Below are positions 10,501 through 21,889 of a stretch of 64,000 nt of DNA, in pieces. A program made the position numbers and the translations under genes. Numbering within the stretch: position 1 is the stretch's first letter; each line of letters starts with the position of its first letter. The stretch spans positions 183,156-247,155 of the forward strand of contig JAPMXV010000013.1 of assembly GCA_026936335.1 (NCBI GenBank), read 5' to 3'. This stretch comes from Mantamonas sphyraenae (Eukaryota; CRuMs; Mantamonadidae). A model generated the notes under the pieces. That model was not told where the DNA came from. It ran no database searches and saw only the letters and a program-made list of their open reading frames with translations.

Positions 10501-10569
10501 GGCGACTTGGACGAAGCAGAGCCGTGCTCTCGCATTCCTCGCTTCCATTGTCCACGGCCGCAAGGTTAG
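7541..10569 (+). CDS. BAR-like / RGS domain protein
   Basis: Proposed exons are 7541-7855, 7952-8074, 8232-8339 and 8458-10569, all joined in phase 0, giving 885 residues. Introns begin gtaag/gttcg and end in cag; introns 2 and 3 have CTGAC 15-25 nt before the acceptor. Residues 1 to ~210 are a long charged helical region compatible with a BAR or BAR-like membrane-curvature fold. Ser/acidic linkers follow. Residues ~435-600 form an RGS domain: NLVDNPVSLCYFVKFL, LYFRKMYNKL, ANRIFERYLS, MFDAAADTVEVHM and PDFVQSAAFSNYL occupy the expected helices. RGS domains accelerate GTP hydrolysis on G-alpha. The Ser-rich C-terminus is low complexity. The BAR assignment is inferred from length and heptad-like character; the RGS assignment is firm. 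Intron 1 (96 nt) has no in-frame stop, so its retention would be silent. Confidence 0.82.
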
Positions 10570-10697
10570 CGGGCGGTTCACGTGCGTCGGATGCAGCGAC
10601 TGTGGGCAGCAAACAGACGCAAGCGTCGGATGTGGCATAGGGGAAGGGGAAGGAGAGAGTGTCGCGGCAATGGAAGCAAGAAAAACCTCCTTCCGCA

Positions 10698-11393
10698 ATG
10701 TTTACCCGCTCCCTGCGTCAGACCAAGCGTACGATGGGCGCCCAGGCCAACCGAGGACTGCATACAAGTGCTGTGGTGGACGGCGTGAAAACCTACTTTG
10801 ACGTGGAGATTGACGGCGAGGAAGCTGGTCGCATTACATTCGAGGTGGGTTTCCGGCGCGGGCCTTTGTGTGCTTGGACGGGAGGCAGCTTGCGCCACAG
10901 AGTGCGGTGAGGCGTGGCATAGACTGTGGCGAAGCGACTGACGCTGGTGTGGGATCAGCTGTTTGAGGACGAGGTGCCCAAGACGGCAGAGAACTTTCGC
11001 CAGCTGTGCACGGGCGAGCCCGGCTTCGGCTACAAGGGATCCGTGTTTCATCGGGTGATCCCGCAGTTCATGTGCCAGGGCGGAGACTTTACGAACCACA
11101 ACGGCACAGGCGGAAAGAGCATCTACGGCGCGCGCTTCGAGGACGAAGGGTTTGGCATCAAGCACGACCAACCGGGCCTGTTGAGCATGGCCAACGCAGG
11201 CCCCAACACCAACGGCAGCCAGTTTTTCATCACCACGGTGCCCACGCCGTGGCTGGACGGAGCACACGTGGTGTTTGGCAAGGTGATCGATGGCATGGAC
11301 GTGGTCAAACGCGTCGAGTCGCATGGCTCTGCGCCCGCGGGCCACGTGTCGGCCAAGATGGTCATCGCTGACTGTGGCGAGATTGAAGAGTGA
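10698..11393 (+). CDS. Mitochondrial-type cyclophilin (peptidyl-prolyl cis-trans isomerase)
   Basis: Exons 10698-10844 and 10959-11393 join in phase 0 at ITFE|LFED and give 192 residues. The first ~30 residues are basic, hydroxylated and acid-free ([12 protein letters not shown]...), as expected for a mitochondrial presequence. The rest is a complete cyclophilin fold with the active-site set [15 protein letters not shown], the GSQFFIT block and a Trp in [12 protein letters not shown], the residue linked to cyclosporin binding. The intron starts gtgggt and has CTGAC ~20 nt before cag. A cytosolic product could arise from the internal Met at residue 13. It lies between the RGS gene (128 bp upstream) and the convergent ARM/ankyrin gene. 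Confidence 0.92.
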
Positions 11394-11455
11394 TGATGAA
11401 CACGTGTGGCGGCGCAATGAACCCGCGAGGGATTTGTTGTTCAGAGATTCTGTCG

Positions 11456-14400
11456 TCAATCCGTGGCCAATTCGACCAGCAATTGTCGTTTGAGCCGTCC
11501 CACGCGTTCCATGACACCGTCGCCCTCCTTGTGCACACACAATTCGACGTCTGCACCAGCGCGCAGCAGGGCGGTAAACATGTGGTCAAACGTCTCGTCA
11601 CGCTCCATGTCGAGGAGACAGGCGAGAGCGGGACGGCCGCGACGATTGAGGCAATTGACGTCGGCCCCGTTGGCCAAGAGCCAATCAAACACATGCCGGT
11701 TGCCTGTGCGCACGCAAGTGATGAGTGGCGTGCGTCCTTCGTTGTCCTGCAGGTCGAGGTCTGCGCCGTGACGCAGCAGCATGTCGCAGAGTTTGGGCAG
11801 TTGCAACTCATCGTCTTCCGTGAGCATGGTTGCCAACACATGCAGACCGCCCATGCCAAGATTGCCTGTCAGGTTTGCATCCACCTTGACGGTGCCCAGC
11901 AGCCGTTGCAGTTCTCGCAGGTTGCGATCACGCACGGCAAACAGCAGCAGCGGCTCTTTTGTCTGCTCCAGCACACGCACCTCTTCGTCCTCGTCGTCCG
12001 CCGTATGTTGCTCGCTGCGTCCGCCTTTCAAGTATGCTTCCGCGCCGCCGTCGACATCATCGCCCTCGCCTGCGTTGCCTGCATCCACATTGTCGGCCGA
12101 GTGCGCATCGGCCTCGCCCGTGACCTCACAGGCGAGCCGCCACAAATCCGAGGCGTGGGCATAGAAGGAGGTGCCACTGGGCAGGCAGGAGAGAGCCCTG
12201 TACAGTGTGGCTGTCTCGAGCATGCTGATCATGTGGGTGACGTTTGCGGCGTTGCCGTGGCACACATCGGCGAGACAAACGAGGGCCGCAGCTGTCTGCT
12301 CAGCGGTCATGTCCTCACGCGCAAGAAGGGTACACAGCACATCCAAGCCACCCTGTTCACGGAAATACTCCTGGTTTTCGGGCATGTCGTAGCAGGTGGC
12401 AGAGACAAGGCCAAAGTAGGCCGCGTTGCGTGTGGTTGGCTCGTTCGCCAGCTGTCCGATCACTGTACGAAGGGCAGTGCCGCCCAACAGGTCGCGTGCC
12501 TCGGAACTCTCCTTGGCGAGCACAAAAGCCAGGCGCACGGCGCTGTGGCGCAGCGGCGCAGGCTGCCGAGCGTTGAGAAACGGCAGGATGATGGAGGCCG
12601 AGACGGAAGCTGCCACGGCGCCAGCTGCTCGTTTGTTGCGTTTACACAGGGCTACAGCAAGGTCCATAGCAGCCACAAGGTACTCTGTGTCGCGGTGCTG
12701 CAGGTAATGGAGGATGTAGCCGAGGATGCCCGCGTCGAGAGCGGCAGTTTGTACAGAAGGTGCGTCCTGGGCCACGTCGGCCAGGCTGCACAGCAGGCGC
12801 GGTGAAATGCACAGGGAGTCGATAAAGGATACGGCCGCAGAGAGGACGTCGGTTTCGACCATGTGTTCGAGACACACTTCGTCCTGGCGGGCGGCGAAGA
12901 AGATGGCGAGGAGTGCGGTCTCGCGCAGCTTGTAGCGTCCTCGGGTGGCGTTGACAATGTGGTGCAGCATGTCCATGAGGCCCAACTTGACAAAAGCGCG
13001 CTTGAGGTTGAGCTTGTTGTCTGAGCAGGCAGAACAGGTGGCTGCAATGGCCGCGGTGGTGACGTTGACATCGCTGCTCTCCTGGATGACACGCACAAGC
13101 TCAGCCAATCCATCGGCACGGTCGAACTCCAGCTGGTTGCGCAGGTCATCTTCACAAACTTGGATGACGAGGGGCAACACGTGTGCGACGTAGCTGCGGG
13201 GCGCATCGAGCAGCTGCACCATGTGTTCGATGCCGTCGTTCTCTCGCAGCATACTACGATTCTCGCTGTTGTTGTCACACAATGCCCGAGTGCACTCAGC
13301 AGCGACTGGAATTCGGTAAGGCCGGCCACATTGGCACTCTGCTGTTTCATCCCGGGAGTGCTTGGCGACGGCCCTGGCCCCTTTGCACCGCTACCGTCTG
13401 TACTGCTGCCTGGGCTTCGTGGGCTGCTGCTGCTGCCCAAGGCGGCCATCTGCGCAGCCATGCGCTGCCGTTGCAGATGTGCTTTTTGGGCCGCCAGCAT
13501 GCGCGCCCTCCGCGATTGCTTGCGCTCCGCCAACTCCTCGCCTGTCATGGATCGATCGACGGAATTTTTGCGAGCTGGCAGAATGAGCAGAAAGTTGTTG
13601 ATGAGACGGGCCAGCAGACCGGAGGAGCGTGCCAGCTCGCAAAACTGGCGTCCCTCTTGTGCACGTGCGTGCACCTCCGCGTAAGCCTTGAGCCGAATGG
13701 CCAGGATATGCGACGACACGTCTGTGTTGACGCGTCGCAGCATCTCCGATCGGCTCACATTGCCGTACGCGCTGCCCTGGCTCTGGAAAGCGGTGCGTGA
13801 GCGCCTGCGCAGGTAGGCTTTGGTGTGTCCATCCTCGTCGCCCTTGGCCCTCGCTGTCTTGTCTTGTTGCTCATCGCTCTTGAGAGGGGATGGAAGCACG
13901 TCTTCGTGCTTGCCCTGCACGAGGAAGCGCGCATGCTGGTTTTCGCCGCCAAAGCTAGCGCCGTATGATTTGAGTGAGCGCACAGAGTTGGACCAGTCGT
14001 GCGCAGAAACAAGTGCCTTTTGGGTCATCTGAAAGGGTCTGTGCGTGGCCACATGTGTGCGTATGCTGCGGTCAGACTCCTGTCGATCATACTCCTCCTT
14101 TTTGCCATCCCGCGTGCCAGCCATTTGACGTGCGCCCGATGCCGCTTGCTGCCTCCGCCCCCACTTGCACTGTGCCGCGACGTATGTGCAGAATGACCCC
14201 ACATGCTGCCCTGGAGCTGTGTAAGCTCCTGAATGGAGATGGCGGAGGCGTCCATGTCGTCGTCGTCATCGGTGAGCTTGTCACTCGAGTGCCCGCGTGG
14301 GCTGAAGCTGATTCGTGACCGTACGCTGGAGGTGGGCGATTGAGCCTCTGCCAACAGTTGGACACCGAGAGCACGTGCACTGTTGACGCGCGCGTGGAGC

Positions 14401-15197
14401 TCGACATGGTCTTGGTCCAGATTGCTGTAGCGCAGGACGTCCTGGTGCATGCGTGGACTGTGTGTGTATGTGCGTGGCATTTGGTGCTGGTGGTAGAAGC
14501 GTTGTACGCGGATGGGCGGTTCCGGCACGTGGGCATTGATCTGGGAGCTGATGGACAGCAGCACAGGCTGCGCTACTTCAGTGCTCGGGTACGCTTCAAA
14601 CCCGGGAGATGGCATGGTGGCCTTTCGCATGCGTTCCAGCTCCTTCTCATTAGGCTGGCTGCCCTCTCCACGAGCAGACTTTGGCCGCCGGCTTGCGGTG
14701 GAGGCAGACGACGGCCGAGACGACGGGCGTCGCGGCCGCTGGGCACTTTGCGGTCGTCCCTGTACAGAAGTGTTTGTGCTGCGTGCCACAGACCCCTTCT
14801 GGGCACGTCCTCCGTCCAATGTGACCGTGGAATCGCTTGGATTCTGATTGTCGACGTCGTCGTCATCGTCCTGGGGCTCCTGGTCGCGACGGGGGATGAC
14901 GACGGATTCGCTGAGTTTGGAGCTCGACGCGGGCGTGGCGCTGAGCATGACGCCCGGCTTGCTGGATCGTGGACTGGGCGAGTCTGCAAAGACCCTGCCG
15001 TGCGATGGGGCGCTGTTGGGAGTGCTGTGGACCTCGTGGGCGTGGAGAGGACGGTCGAGGAAGTCAAAGGTGCCGTTGGCGCTGGGACTGGGGCGTGTCT
15101 CGCGAGGCATGGTTGCACTTTGGGGCAAATCCATGGCCAACCATGGATCCATGTCCAGGAGGGAGGACACAGTGGGAGCCTTGTCTGTGCTCGACAT
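11456..15197 (-). CDS. Armadillo- and ankyrin-repeat protein with long disordered N-terminus
   Basis: Three exons best explain the frames: 15197-14203, about 14038-13404 (donor could also be near 13395 or 13389) and 13305-11456, roughly 1,160 residues. The exon 1 donor (gtgggg at 14202) and the exon 2 donor are approximate; phases are consistent. Exon 1 is Ser/Pro/Arg-rich and disordered, exon 2 is basic and helical. Exon 3 begins inside an armadillo repeat (AAECTRALCDNNSENR...) and carries several more ARM-like helices, an acidic linker, then at least three ankyrin repeats near the end (GADLDLQDNEGRTPLITCV, GADVNCLNRRGRPALA). An ARM-plus-ANK plan recalls animal ANKAR, but domain order and length differ, so I give no name. 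Starts divergently 32 bp from the p24 gene. Confidence 0.72.
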
Positions 15198-15229
15198 GGC
15201 TTGCGAGGCGGGCAGCAACAGAAAAAGTG

Positions 15230-16476
15230 ATGCTGCGTTCCGTTTTCTTGGTTGCGGTGGTGATGTGCCTGATTGCAGGCTCCCACGCGCTGTTTTTCAA
15301 CATGGATGCGGTGAGTTGTTAGCATGCGGCGTGCGTGACGCAGACTTGGACACACGGGCAATGCAGGGACAGGGGTGCGGGACGCCGTGGCCAGTTGACG
15401 TGGCAAGGCAGCACACTGACGCCGGCACAATGCGCTCACGCACGGCACACACGGAGCACAGGGCACTTCCCGCTGCTTCGTGGAGGATCTGCCTGCCGAG
15501 ACGCTTGTTCTCGGCACGTACCGTGTGGAGTATGTCAACACGCAGAACGGCCAGGACTACGTGCAGAACGTGGATATGCAGGGCGGCACCGGAGGTGAGT
15601 GGACACGGAGTGCACCGCACCGCCCCAGAGTGCAGAAGCGACCTCCCCTGTGGTAGCAGTCGATGGGTGGCGTAAGCACACTCGGCTGCGGCACAGGGAC
15701 GAGAGAGTGCCTCGTGAGCGAAATGCTGACTCCAATGCGCAGTGCTTTCGGTGACATTCACGGACCCCATGGGCTCCGAGGTGCGCGCCCCGACCAACAA
15801 CATGGGTGGTCGGTTTGCTTTCACCTCCCACGCTTCGGGTGAGCACCAGGTGTGCCTTCAGGCAGCGCCTGCGGGCTCGCGCTGGTTCGGCAGCTCCTCG
15901 CACATTGTACGTTTCCGCCCTCTCCGTGCCTGTAACGGACACCACGGCGCACACCACGCTGTGCAGCCGCTGTGATGCACAGGCCACACTGCTTGCAAGT
16001 CGTTGCACGCAAGTCCAGAGTTTGATGGGTCGTCGTCCCCCATGAAGGGGCGCCGTTCGCATCCTTTGGCGCGCATGACCGTCCTTCCAAGCGCCCTCCC
16101 ACGCGGCAGAACGCGGTCCAAAGCAGCCGAATGTTTTGTCTCGGGACTACGACTGACACCCAATTGCGCGTATCCGCAGCGTGTGCACTTTGAGCTGAAG
16201 CTGGGCGACGATGCCGTGGACTACAAGGATGTGGCCAAGAAGGAGCATCTGGACGATCTGCAGCTCGAGGTCCGCCGCACTCTGGACAAGATTGCAAGCG
16301 TGCGTGCCGAGCAGGACTACCTGCGTGTGCGCGAGCACCGCATGCGCGACACCAGCGAGTCCACAAACTCGCGTGTCATGTGGTGGAGCGTGGCGCAGGT
16401 GGCCATCCTTGTCGTCGCCACCTTTCTGCAGGCCAAGTACCTGTACGACTTTTTCAAGGAGAAGAAGATGGTGTAA
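15230..16476 (+). CDS. p24/TMED family cargo receptor of the early secretory pathway
   Basis: Exons 15230-15310, 15462-15594, 15743-15906 and 16180-16476 give 224 residues, the usual p24 size. Order: a signal peptide (MLRSVFLVAVVMCLIAGSHA); a GOLD domain containing RCFVEDLPAETLV and the later Cys (HQVCLQAA) for the conserved disulfide; a coiled coil (HLDDLQLEVRRTLDKIASVR); one membrane segment (WWSVAQVAILVVATFLQAKY); and a short cytosolic tail ending FFKEKKMV. The tail has the FF motif for COPII and a dilysine-type signal for COPI, as expected of a receptor cycling between ER and Golgi. All introns are GT..AG, and introns 1, 2 and 3 contain CTGAC before the acceptor. The subfamily is not settled. 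Confidence 0.93.
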
Positions 16477-16520
16477 AGCAATGAACATTGAGCATGAGCA
16501 GTGAAGCGTCGTTTCTCCTG

Positions 16521-18247
16521 TCACACGAGAAAGATGCGCTCCGTGGAGGTGATGGACGTCCTGCAGGCGGCACACAACTCCAGCTGCCGTGCACACCCGT
16601 TGCAAAACACATGGCCGCATGGCTTCAAGATCACGTTTCCTTGCCGATCGAAACACACATTGCACAGTAGCCGCCTGCGCACGGTACCCATGACCCGCTG
16701 CTGTGCCTCCAGCAGCTTGCCGTTGAGTTTCAGCAGCTCATCCAGCGACATTTTGTCCAGCTCACTCTGCTTGGCCTTCATCTGCTTGTTCTCTTGTCGT
16801 AGCTGCTTCACCTTGACCGAAAGTTCCACCGCACGCACCTCCAGTGCAATCATGCGTTTGCGCGAATCGCCCGTCAGCAGACCACCGTCCTCTCCTGCCG
16901 TGGCCATTTCTTCGCTCCCCCAGCTTCGCTGGCTGTCCAATAGCACCACATCACCATCTTCGATTCCATCTGCCAGCGCGTCGTCTCCTTCCTCCTCCTC
17001 GGAGAACAGGTACTGGTCTGTGAGGTCACTGCGTGGTGTTGCTCCAAACGCCAGTGACCGTTCCGAAGACCACGCCGTCAATGGCTCCTCGTCTTCCTCT
17101 TCCTCATCCTGTCTCTGTGCAAACGAGGCTTCCCATTGCCCGGCCTTCTCGTTGTTGAGCGTTGAAAGGTCGAGTTTAAACGCACCGTCCCTTTCGTCGT
17201 CCTCGCTGCCCTCCTGTGTGCGACGCCACGCCTCCACCGCAGCAGATGTGTCCACAGACGAGGCTTTGTGGGCATCCCACTTGCTGCTGTCGCCATCCAA
17301 CCGCCTCTGCGCTCGTGGCGGCTCGACAAAGGTTCCAGCAAACTCGTTCTTTCCGTAGGAGCTGGAGCTGGTCGTCGATGTGGTCGTGGTGGTCGTCTTG
17401 GAACCCAGATGTGCTGCTACTGCTGCTGCTGCTGCTGCTGCTGCCCGCTGCACTCTCCTCTGTTTGATATGTGCGTGCGTACAGCTCACTGACGGCGCTG
17501 GAGGTGGGAGAGTCTTGGAGAGAGTTGCCGTTCATGAACGAGGCGATAAACTCGGAGGATCGCTGCATCCTGTTTGTGCGGCTGCCGTCGTTGCCTTGGC
17601 CTATACCGTCGCCTCCTCCACGGCTGCTGTTGCTTCCATTCCTGCGGTTCTTTGTATGTACAGAGTCGAGCCACGTGCGTTTGCGCGCTTTGATCCCGCT
17701 CGGGGCACAGGCGAGCTCGATGGCCTGCACGAGCTGCGGATGGTCCTTCTTGTGGCGTTGGCCCAGATGGACGACCACTGTCGGATTGTGTGGCAGCATC
17801 TTGAGGATGCGGTTCAATCCAAGGTGGCTGAGCGGATTGTCGTACAGCCAGATGTCCTGTGCAGGGTATGAAGGAAGCAGGGTTAGAAGGACCGAGGAAT
17901 GGAAGGAGGGGGGAGGGGACACACCCCATGCTTACATTCAGCACGGTGTTTGTGCGCAGGGCGTCGCAAAGGTAGCCAACGCCCGTGTCGGTGAGTTTGT
18001 TGCCGCCAAGCCCCAGATACAGCAGCGTGTCGTTGACCAGTAGACACTCGCTTATGTACAATGCCCCCTGGTCTGTGATGCTGTTGCTGTCCAGGTACAG
18101 CTCCTTCACATGCTGGTTGTTTTTGAGCGCATTGGCCAACACAAGCACTTCCTTGTCCCCCACGCCCGCGGCACTCATTGTTACACTCCGTAATCGCTTG
18201 TCATTGTTCTCCAGCCGGTTGAGGGTCTTTGTCAGGTTTCCGCCCAT
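16521..18247 (-). CDS. Leucine-rich repeat protein with C-terminal RING finger (putative E3 ligase)
   Basis: Exon 1 is 18247-17936 (MGGNLTKTL; Gly2 and Thr6 suit N-myristoylation). Exon 2 starts at 17856 and continues the ribonuclease-inhibitor-type LRRs (KELYLDSNSITDQGA, LYLGLGGNKLTDTG, IWLYDNPLSHLG). The frame then changes between ~17450 and ~17300. A 37-nt gt..ag segment, 17343-17307, would restore phase and give exons 17856-17344 and 17306-16521, 536 residues; this is very short for an intron here, so a frameshift or sequence error is an alternative. The second half is acidic, then has a coiled coil (VKVKQLRQENKQMKAKQ) and a terminal C3HC4 RING (CNVCFDRQGNVILKPCGHVF ... CAACR). Probably a membrane-anchored ubiquitin ligase. 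Head-to-head with another LRR gene 177 bp away. Confidence 0.72.
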
Positions 18248-18424
18248 TGCTGGCGGTCCTGTACGTGTTGCTTTTGCTCGGCAAGCGTGTGCGTGCCCAC
18301 ACAGGCATCCATGGGCGGATTGTGGAGTCTGTGCACCATCATCGCCTCCACGCGTCCCGTGTGCGCACGCTTGCACATCAGCCCGTTTCGGAGGAGTGCG
18401 CACGGTGCGCGCGACACACCAAGG
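18248..18424. promoter_or_regulatory. Shared intergenic region of two divergent LRR genes
   Basis: 177 bp separate the two start codons of the head-to-head LRR genes. I see no TATA box; the region is GC-rich with several gcgtgtgcg-like stretches. A bidirectional promoter is inferred from position only. Confidence 0.4.
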
Positions 18425-21200
18425 ATGTCCCGCGTCAAGGCCTTCTTTGACAAGTTCAAAGGGAGTTCCGACATCAAACTCAGCGATGGATCAGTGCTGC
18501 AGGAGGTTTGTTTGTCATTTGTGGTGCTGTGTGCGCGATTGAGCCTGGGGAGCCGGTGCTGACGCGTTGATGATCAACGCCACAGGTTTTAGCGCAAGCG
18601 CTCGAAGCCGAGGAAACACACCTCGACTTGGCCAAGAAGGGAATCACAGACGGGGCAATGGGGGAAAGTACGTTGTGTGTGTGCGTGTTTAGCGTTTTGG
18701 GATCGCGTGTACGCGGTGCTGACACAGAAACACAACTTTCTCCGTTGAAAATTTCCTCAGTTGGCCGCTTCCTGATGACAAACGCAGCCCTGCAGAGCCT
18801 GGACCTGTCTCACAACGCAATCACAATCGAGGGAGCCGATGTCATCTTGAATGCACTGCGCCACAACTCATCGCTCACCTCCATCTCCCTGGAGGACAAC
18901 CAGATCGACGTGTGCGTTGCGAGGCGCAATCTCAGTCGAAGCCGTCACCGCCAAACTCACACCTTTGTGGTTCATTTTCGCACCAACGCCCATCACGCAC
19001 AGTGACACGGTTGTAGAGATCCGCCAGCTGTTGGCGTTGCGAAAGGTGAGTCTCACAACGAGGCACGAGGGCGAGTGTTCAGCTACCAATCCTAACAATT
19101 CATGCCCATTCCCATCCACAGCTATTTTCAACACCCATCGCAACGGCACCCATTCTGGAGTTTATGCACCAGCCGGTGTCGGGGGAGGCGGCGCGTACAC
19201 TTTGCCAGCAGCTGTGCACGGACGAGAGCATCAAGCGGCTGACTCTACATTGCTGCGAGTTTGGCGACTACGGCTGCTACGAACTGTGTACCACGCTGGA
19301 AGTGAACCGCTCGCTGCGTACACTCAATCTGTACAAAAACGACATCAGTCATGTGGGCATGGAGAGCCTTACAAGCGCGCTTGCCGAGCACCCGACAAAC
19401 ATAACCACACTTTCCCTGTACCAGAACCCGATTGGGGACAAGGGCGCTGTGTACCTGGCCAACCTGCTCACAAAGGACACCTGCAAGCTGCGCGGCCTGT
19501 ATCTGGGCAAGTGCAGCGTGGGTCCGATGGGGGCGAAGCAGCTCGGGCGTGCCCTTGCCTCCAACACCACTCTCCGTGAATTGGATCTGTACAAAAACCG
19601 CCTTAAGGACGCTGGGCTAGTGTATATTGCTCAGAGCCTGCGCAGCAACACGTCACTCATCGCATTGAACGTAGCTGGCCACCACGCTTCTTCGAGGACT
19701 ATGATGACTGCGGCCGAGCACGTGTGCGAAAGCACGAGCCTCCAGTCCCTGGATCTGGGGCTGGGTGTGTTTGACGCAGACACGTCAGCCAAGGTGTCAG
19801 CCATGGTCGATCCCGTGTTGGCCGCCAACGCAAAAGCTGCCCAGGAGGCAGCGTCGCTCTCGCCGTACCAGAAGAATCTGCAGCAGCTTCAGCGAGCTCG
19901 TGAGTTTCGCAAAATGATCGGCGACACGGATGTGCGGCGTTTACTCAAGTACCGCAAGATGAAGGAGCTTGCGCAGAGCGACGGCGGCAGCGCAGGGTTG
20001 CGTTCGTCCGTGCACGTCGATTCCCGCTATTCGCAAATGGTGATGCAGATGGAGCAGCTGGAGGCCATGGCATGGTACGGAGCCAATGTTAGCCTGGATC
20101 AGGCCAGCCAAGAGGCGCTGGTGTCGCAGGGTGCGGCCAAGCTTGGATCGGGCGGGGAGTCCTCGTTGTCGGGCTCGTTGCCGTTGGTCATGTCGTCTCC
20201 GTCGTCATCATCATCATTGTCGTCATCGCCGTCGTCTTCAGCGACGTTGGCGTCTCGCAATAAGCGCATTGGGAGCGGCAGCAGCAGCTCGCTGGCATCC
20301 AACTCGCCGCCAGGCTCACCGCGGTCACCGCTGCGAAGTTCGACGCGAGTGTCGTCGACCGACAAAGACGCAACGTTTGGGCGCACGAGCAGCTTGCTGA
20401 GTGGCAAACGACGCTCTGCAGCACGCCAGCTGTCGATGATGTCGGACGATTCACAGGCGAGCAGCGAAGACGGCGAAGACGAGATTGGAGAGCTCTTGGA
20501 CAAGAGCACACCACTGGAGCCGCCCAAACGCACACACAAGAAGAGCATGGCGCAACGCAAGCGAAAACTGTCGCTGTTGGATGGGAAACTGGTTGGAGAA
20601 GTGCACTTGGAGCAGCGCCAGGCTCAAGGGAGTAACAGTGGCGGCACACAGGCCTCTCAGGTGCTTTCGCGCAGCCGGGAGAGCTCGACGTCGAGCACAG
20701 AATCTGCCGAGGTGTTTGAGGATGTGTGGTGGGCGACGTCGTTTGCAATCGTCGAGATGATGGACGAGACGTGCGGGCCCACGAGTGGTCTGCGCAAGGC
20801 GGCGTCCATGTCAGACTTTGCAGAGCTGCGTGTTCTGTTGGACACATTGGGCACAGGCAAGATGGCGAAGGAGGAGGCTGGCGGCAAGGACAGCTCTGTT
20901 GATTCGCTTGTGCAGGTGCTCGTTTCGTCGCGCACAGAAGCCATGGAGGGTGATCTCACGCTTGAGTGGGAATCCGAGGATGGAGGAGATGGCCTTGGAA
21001 GCGACGTGGGAAGTAGCAGCAGCAAGCGTGGCTCAATGCGTTCGTCGTCAATGGGCCAGAAACCTCAGACCCAGAGTCTGAAGCTGGAAACCACGCTTCT
21101 CCGAGTCAAGGAAAGCAACGCACGAGCACAACCTCGCAGTGGTCAGTCTTCGGGCGAGTCCCGGACGAGCTTGCATGACCTTGTTGAAGAGGATGAATGA
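18425..21200 (+). CDS. Leucine-rich repeat (RI/NLRC-type) protein with Ser-rich C-terminus
   Basis: Exons 18425-18505, 18586-18667, 18761-18911, 19003-19045 and 19122-21200 join in consistent phases and give 811 residues. Residues 1 to ~40 are basic and helical (MSRVKAFFDKFKG). At least seven RI-type LRRs follow (LQSLDLSHNAITIEGADVI, LRTLNLYKNDISHVGMESL, LRELDLYKNRLKDAGLVYI and others), of the kind seen in RanGAP and NLR proteins. A short helical block (NLQQLQRAREFRKMIG) and ~450 Ser/Asp/Glu-rich residues complete it. No catalytic domain is visible; the LRR arc should bind a protein partner. Four introns break the LRR region, with CTGAC or CTAAC branch-like sites. It shares repeat type and head-to-head position with the LRR-RING gene, which suggests an old inverted duplication. 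Confidence 0.82.
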
Positions 21201-21249
21201 AGTGCAGCTCCGAACGAACCACCACAACTCGTCAACCTCTTTTCCACAC

Positions 21250-21889
21250 ATGGCAGACAACAAATTCTCGTTCCGGGACCTCACCGGAAAAGATTTTCTG
21301 AAGCTGGTGTTTCCTTTTGGATGGGGTGTAGGTGGAGTTCATGTGGAAGGGTCTCGAGATCCGTCCGCGCATTCCGCCCTTGCTCACTCGTCGTCGCACA
21401 GGTCACTGCATACGCGGCCGTGGCCGCATACGCAGGTGTAGGACGTGCCGTGCCGTCTCTTTTGGCGTTTGTGTCTGGCACCATTGCGTTTGTGCTCTTT
21501 CATCACATTTGTGAGTCGTGGCCTGGTTCTTCGGAACATTTTCCGCACAACCTCCGAAATCCACTTTCGCGCCCTGACACACATTCACAGGGAAGCACCA
21601 CCGCGACGCGTCGTACGCCCTGCAGAACAAAGAGGTGGAGGAAGCCACGATGCGCAGGCACTTTTGGTTTGGTATTGGCAATGTGGTGGTCGGGTTGATT
21701 CTGACGATTGTCTTTGCCGCACACATTGGCACAGCCATCCCTGCGCTGGACACACCTGCCGGAGCCGCAGATGCCATTTGGGGTGCGTTTCAGATGATCT
21801 GGGGTGCCATCTACGCATGGGACTTTCACAAGCTTCACCTGCACTCCGATTCCAAGGAACCGGCTCCCGAGAGCGGGGCAGAGGTCTGA
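21250..21889 (+). CDS. Small multi-pass membrane protein, unassigned
   Basis: Exons 21250-21327, 21402-21510 and 21591-21889 give 161 residues from MADNKFSFRDL. The exon 1 donor is read as GGT|gtaggt. Hydrophobic segments lie in exon 2 (AAYAGVGRAVPSLLAFVSG, GTIAFVLFHHI) and exon 3 (FWFGIGNVVVGLILTIVFAA and GAFQMIWGAIYAW), so three to four membrane spans are likely. A short polar loop (KHHRDASYALQNKEVEEATM) sits between, and an acidic tail follows. I do not recognise the family. It starts 49 bp after the LRR gene stop in the same orientation. The second intron has CTGAC ~15 nt before cag, which supports the splice model. Confidence 0.7.

Noticed and set aside
17405-17450. CAG/CTG triplet run as a mobile or structural element
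   Set aside because: It is one of many triplet tracts coding poly-Ser, poly-Ala or poly-Gln in this window (e.g. 26176-26210, 54298-54345); ordinary low complexity.
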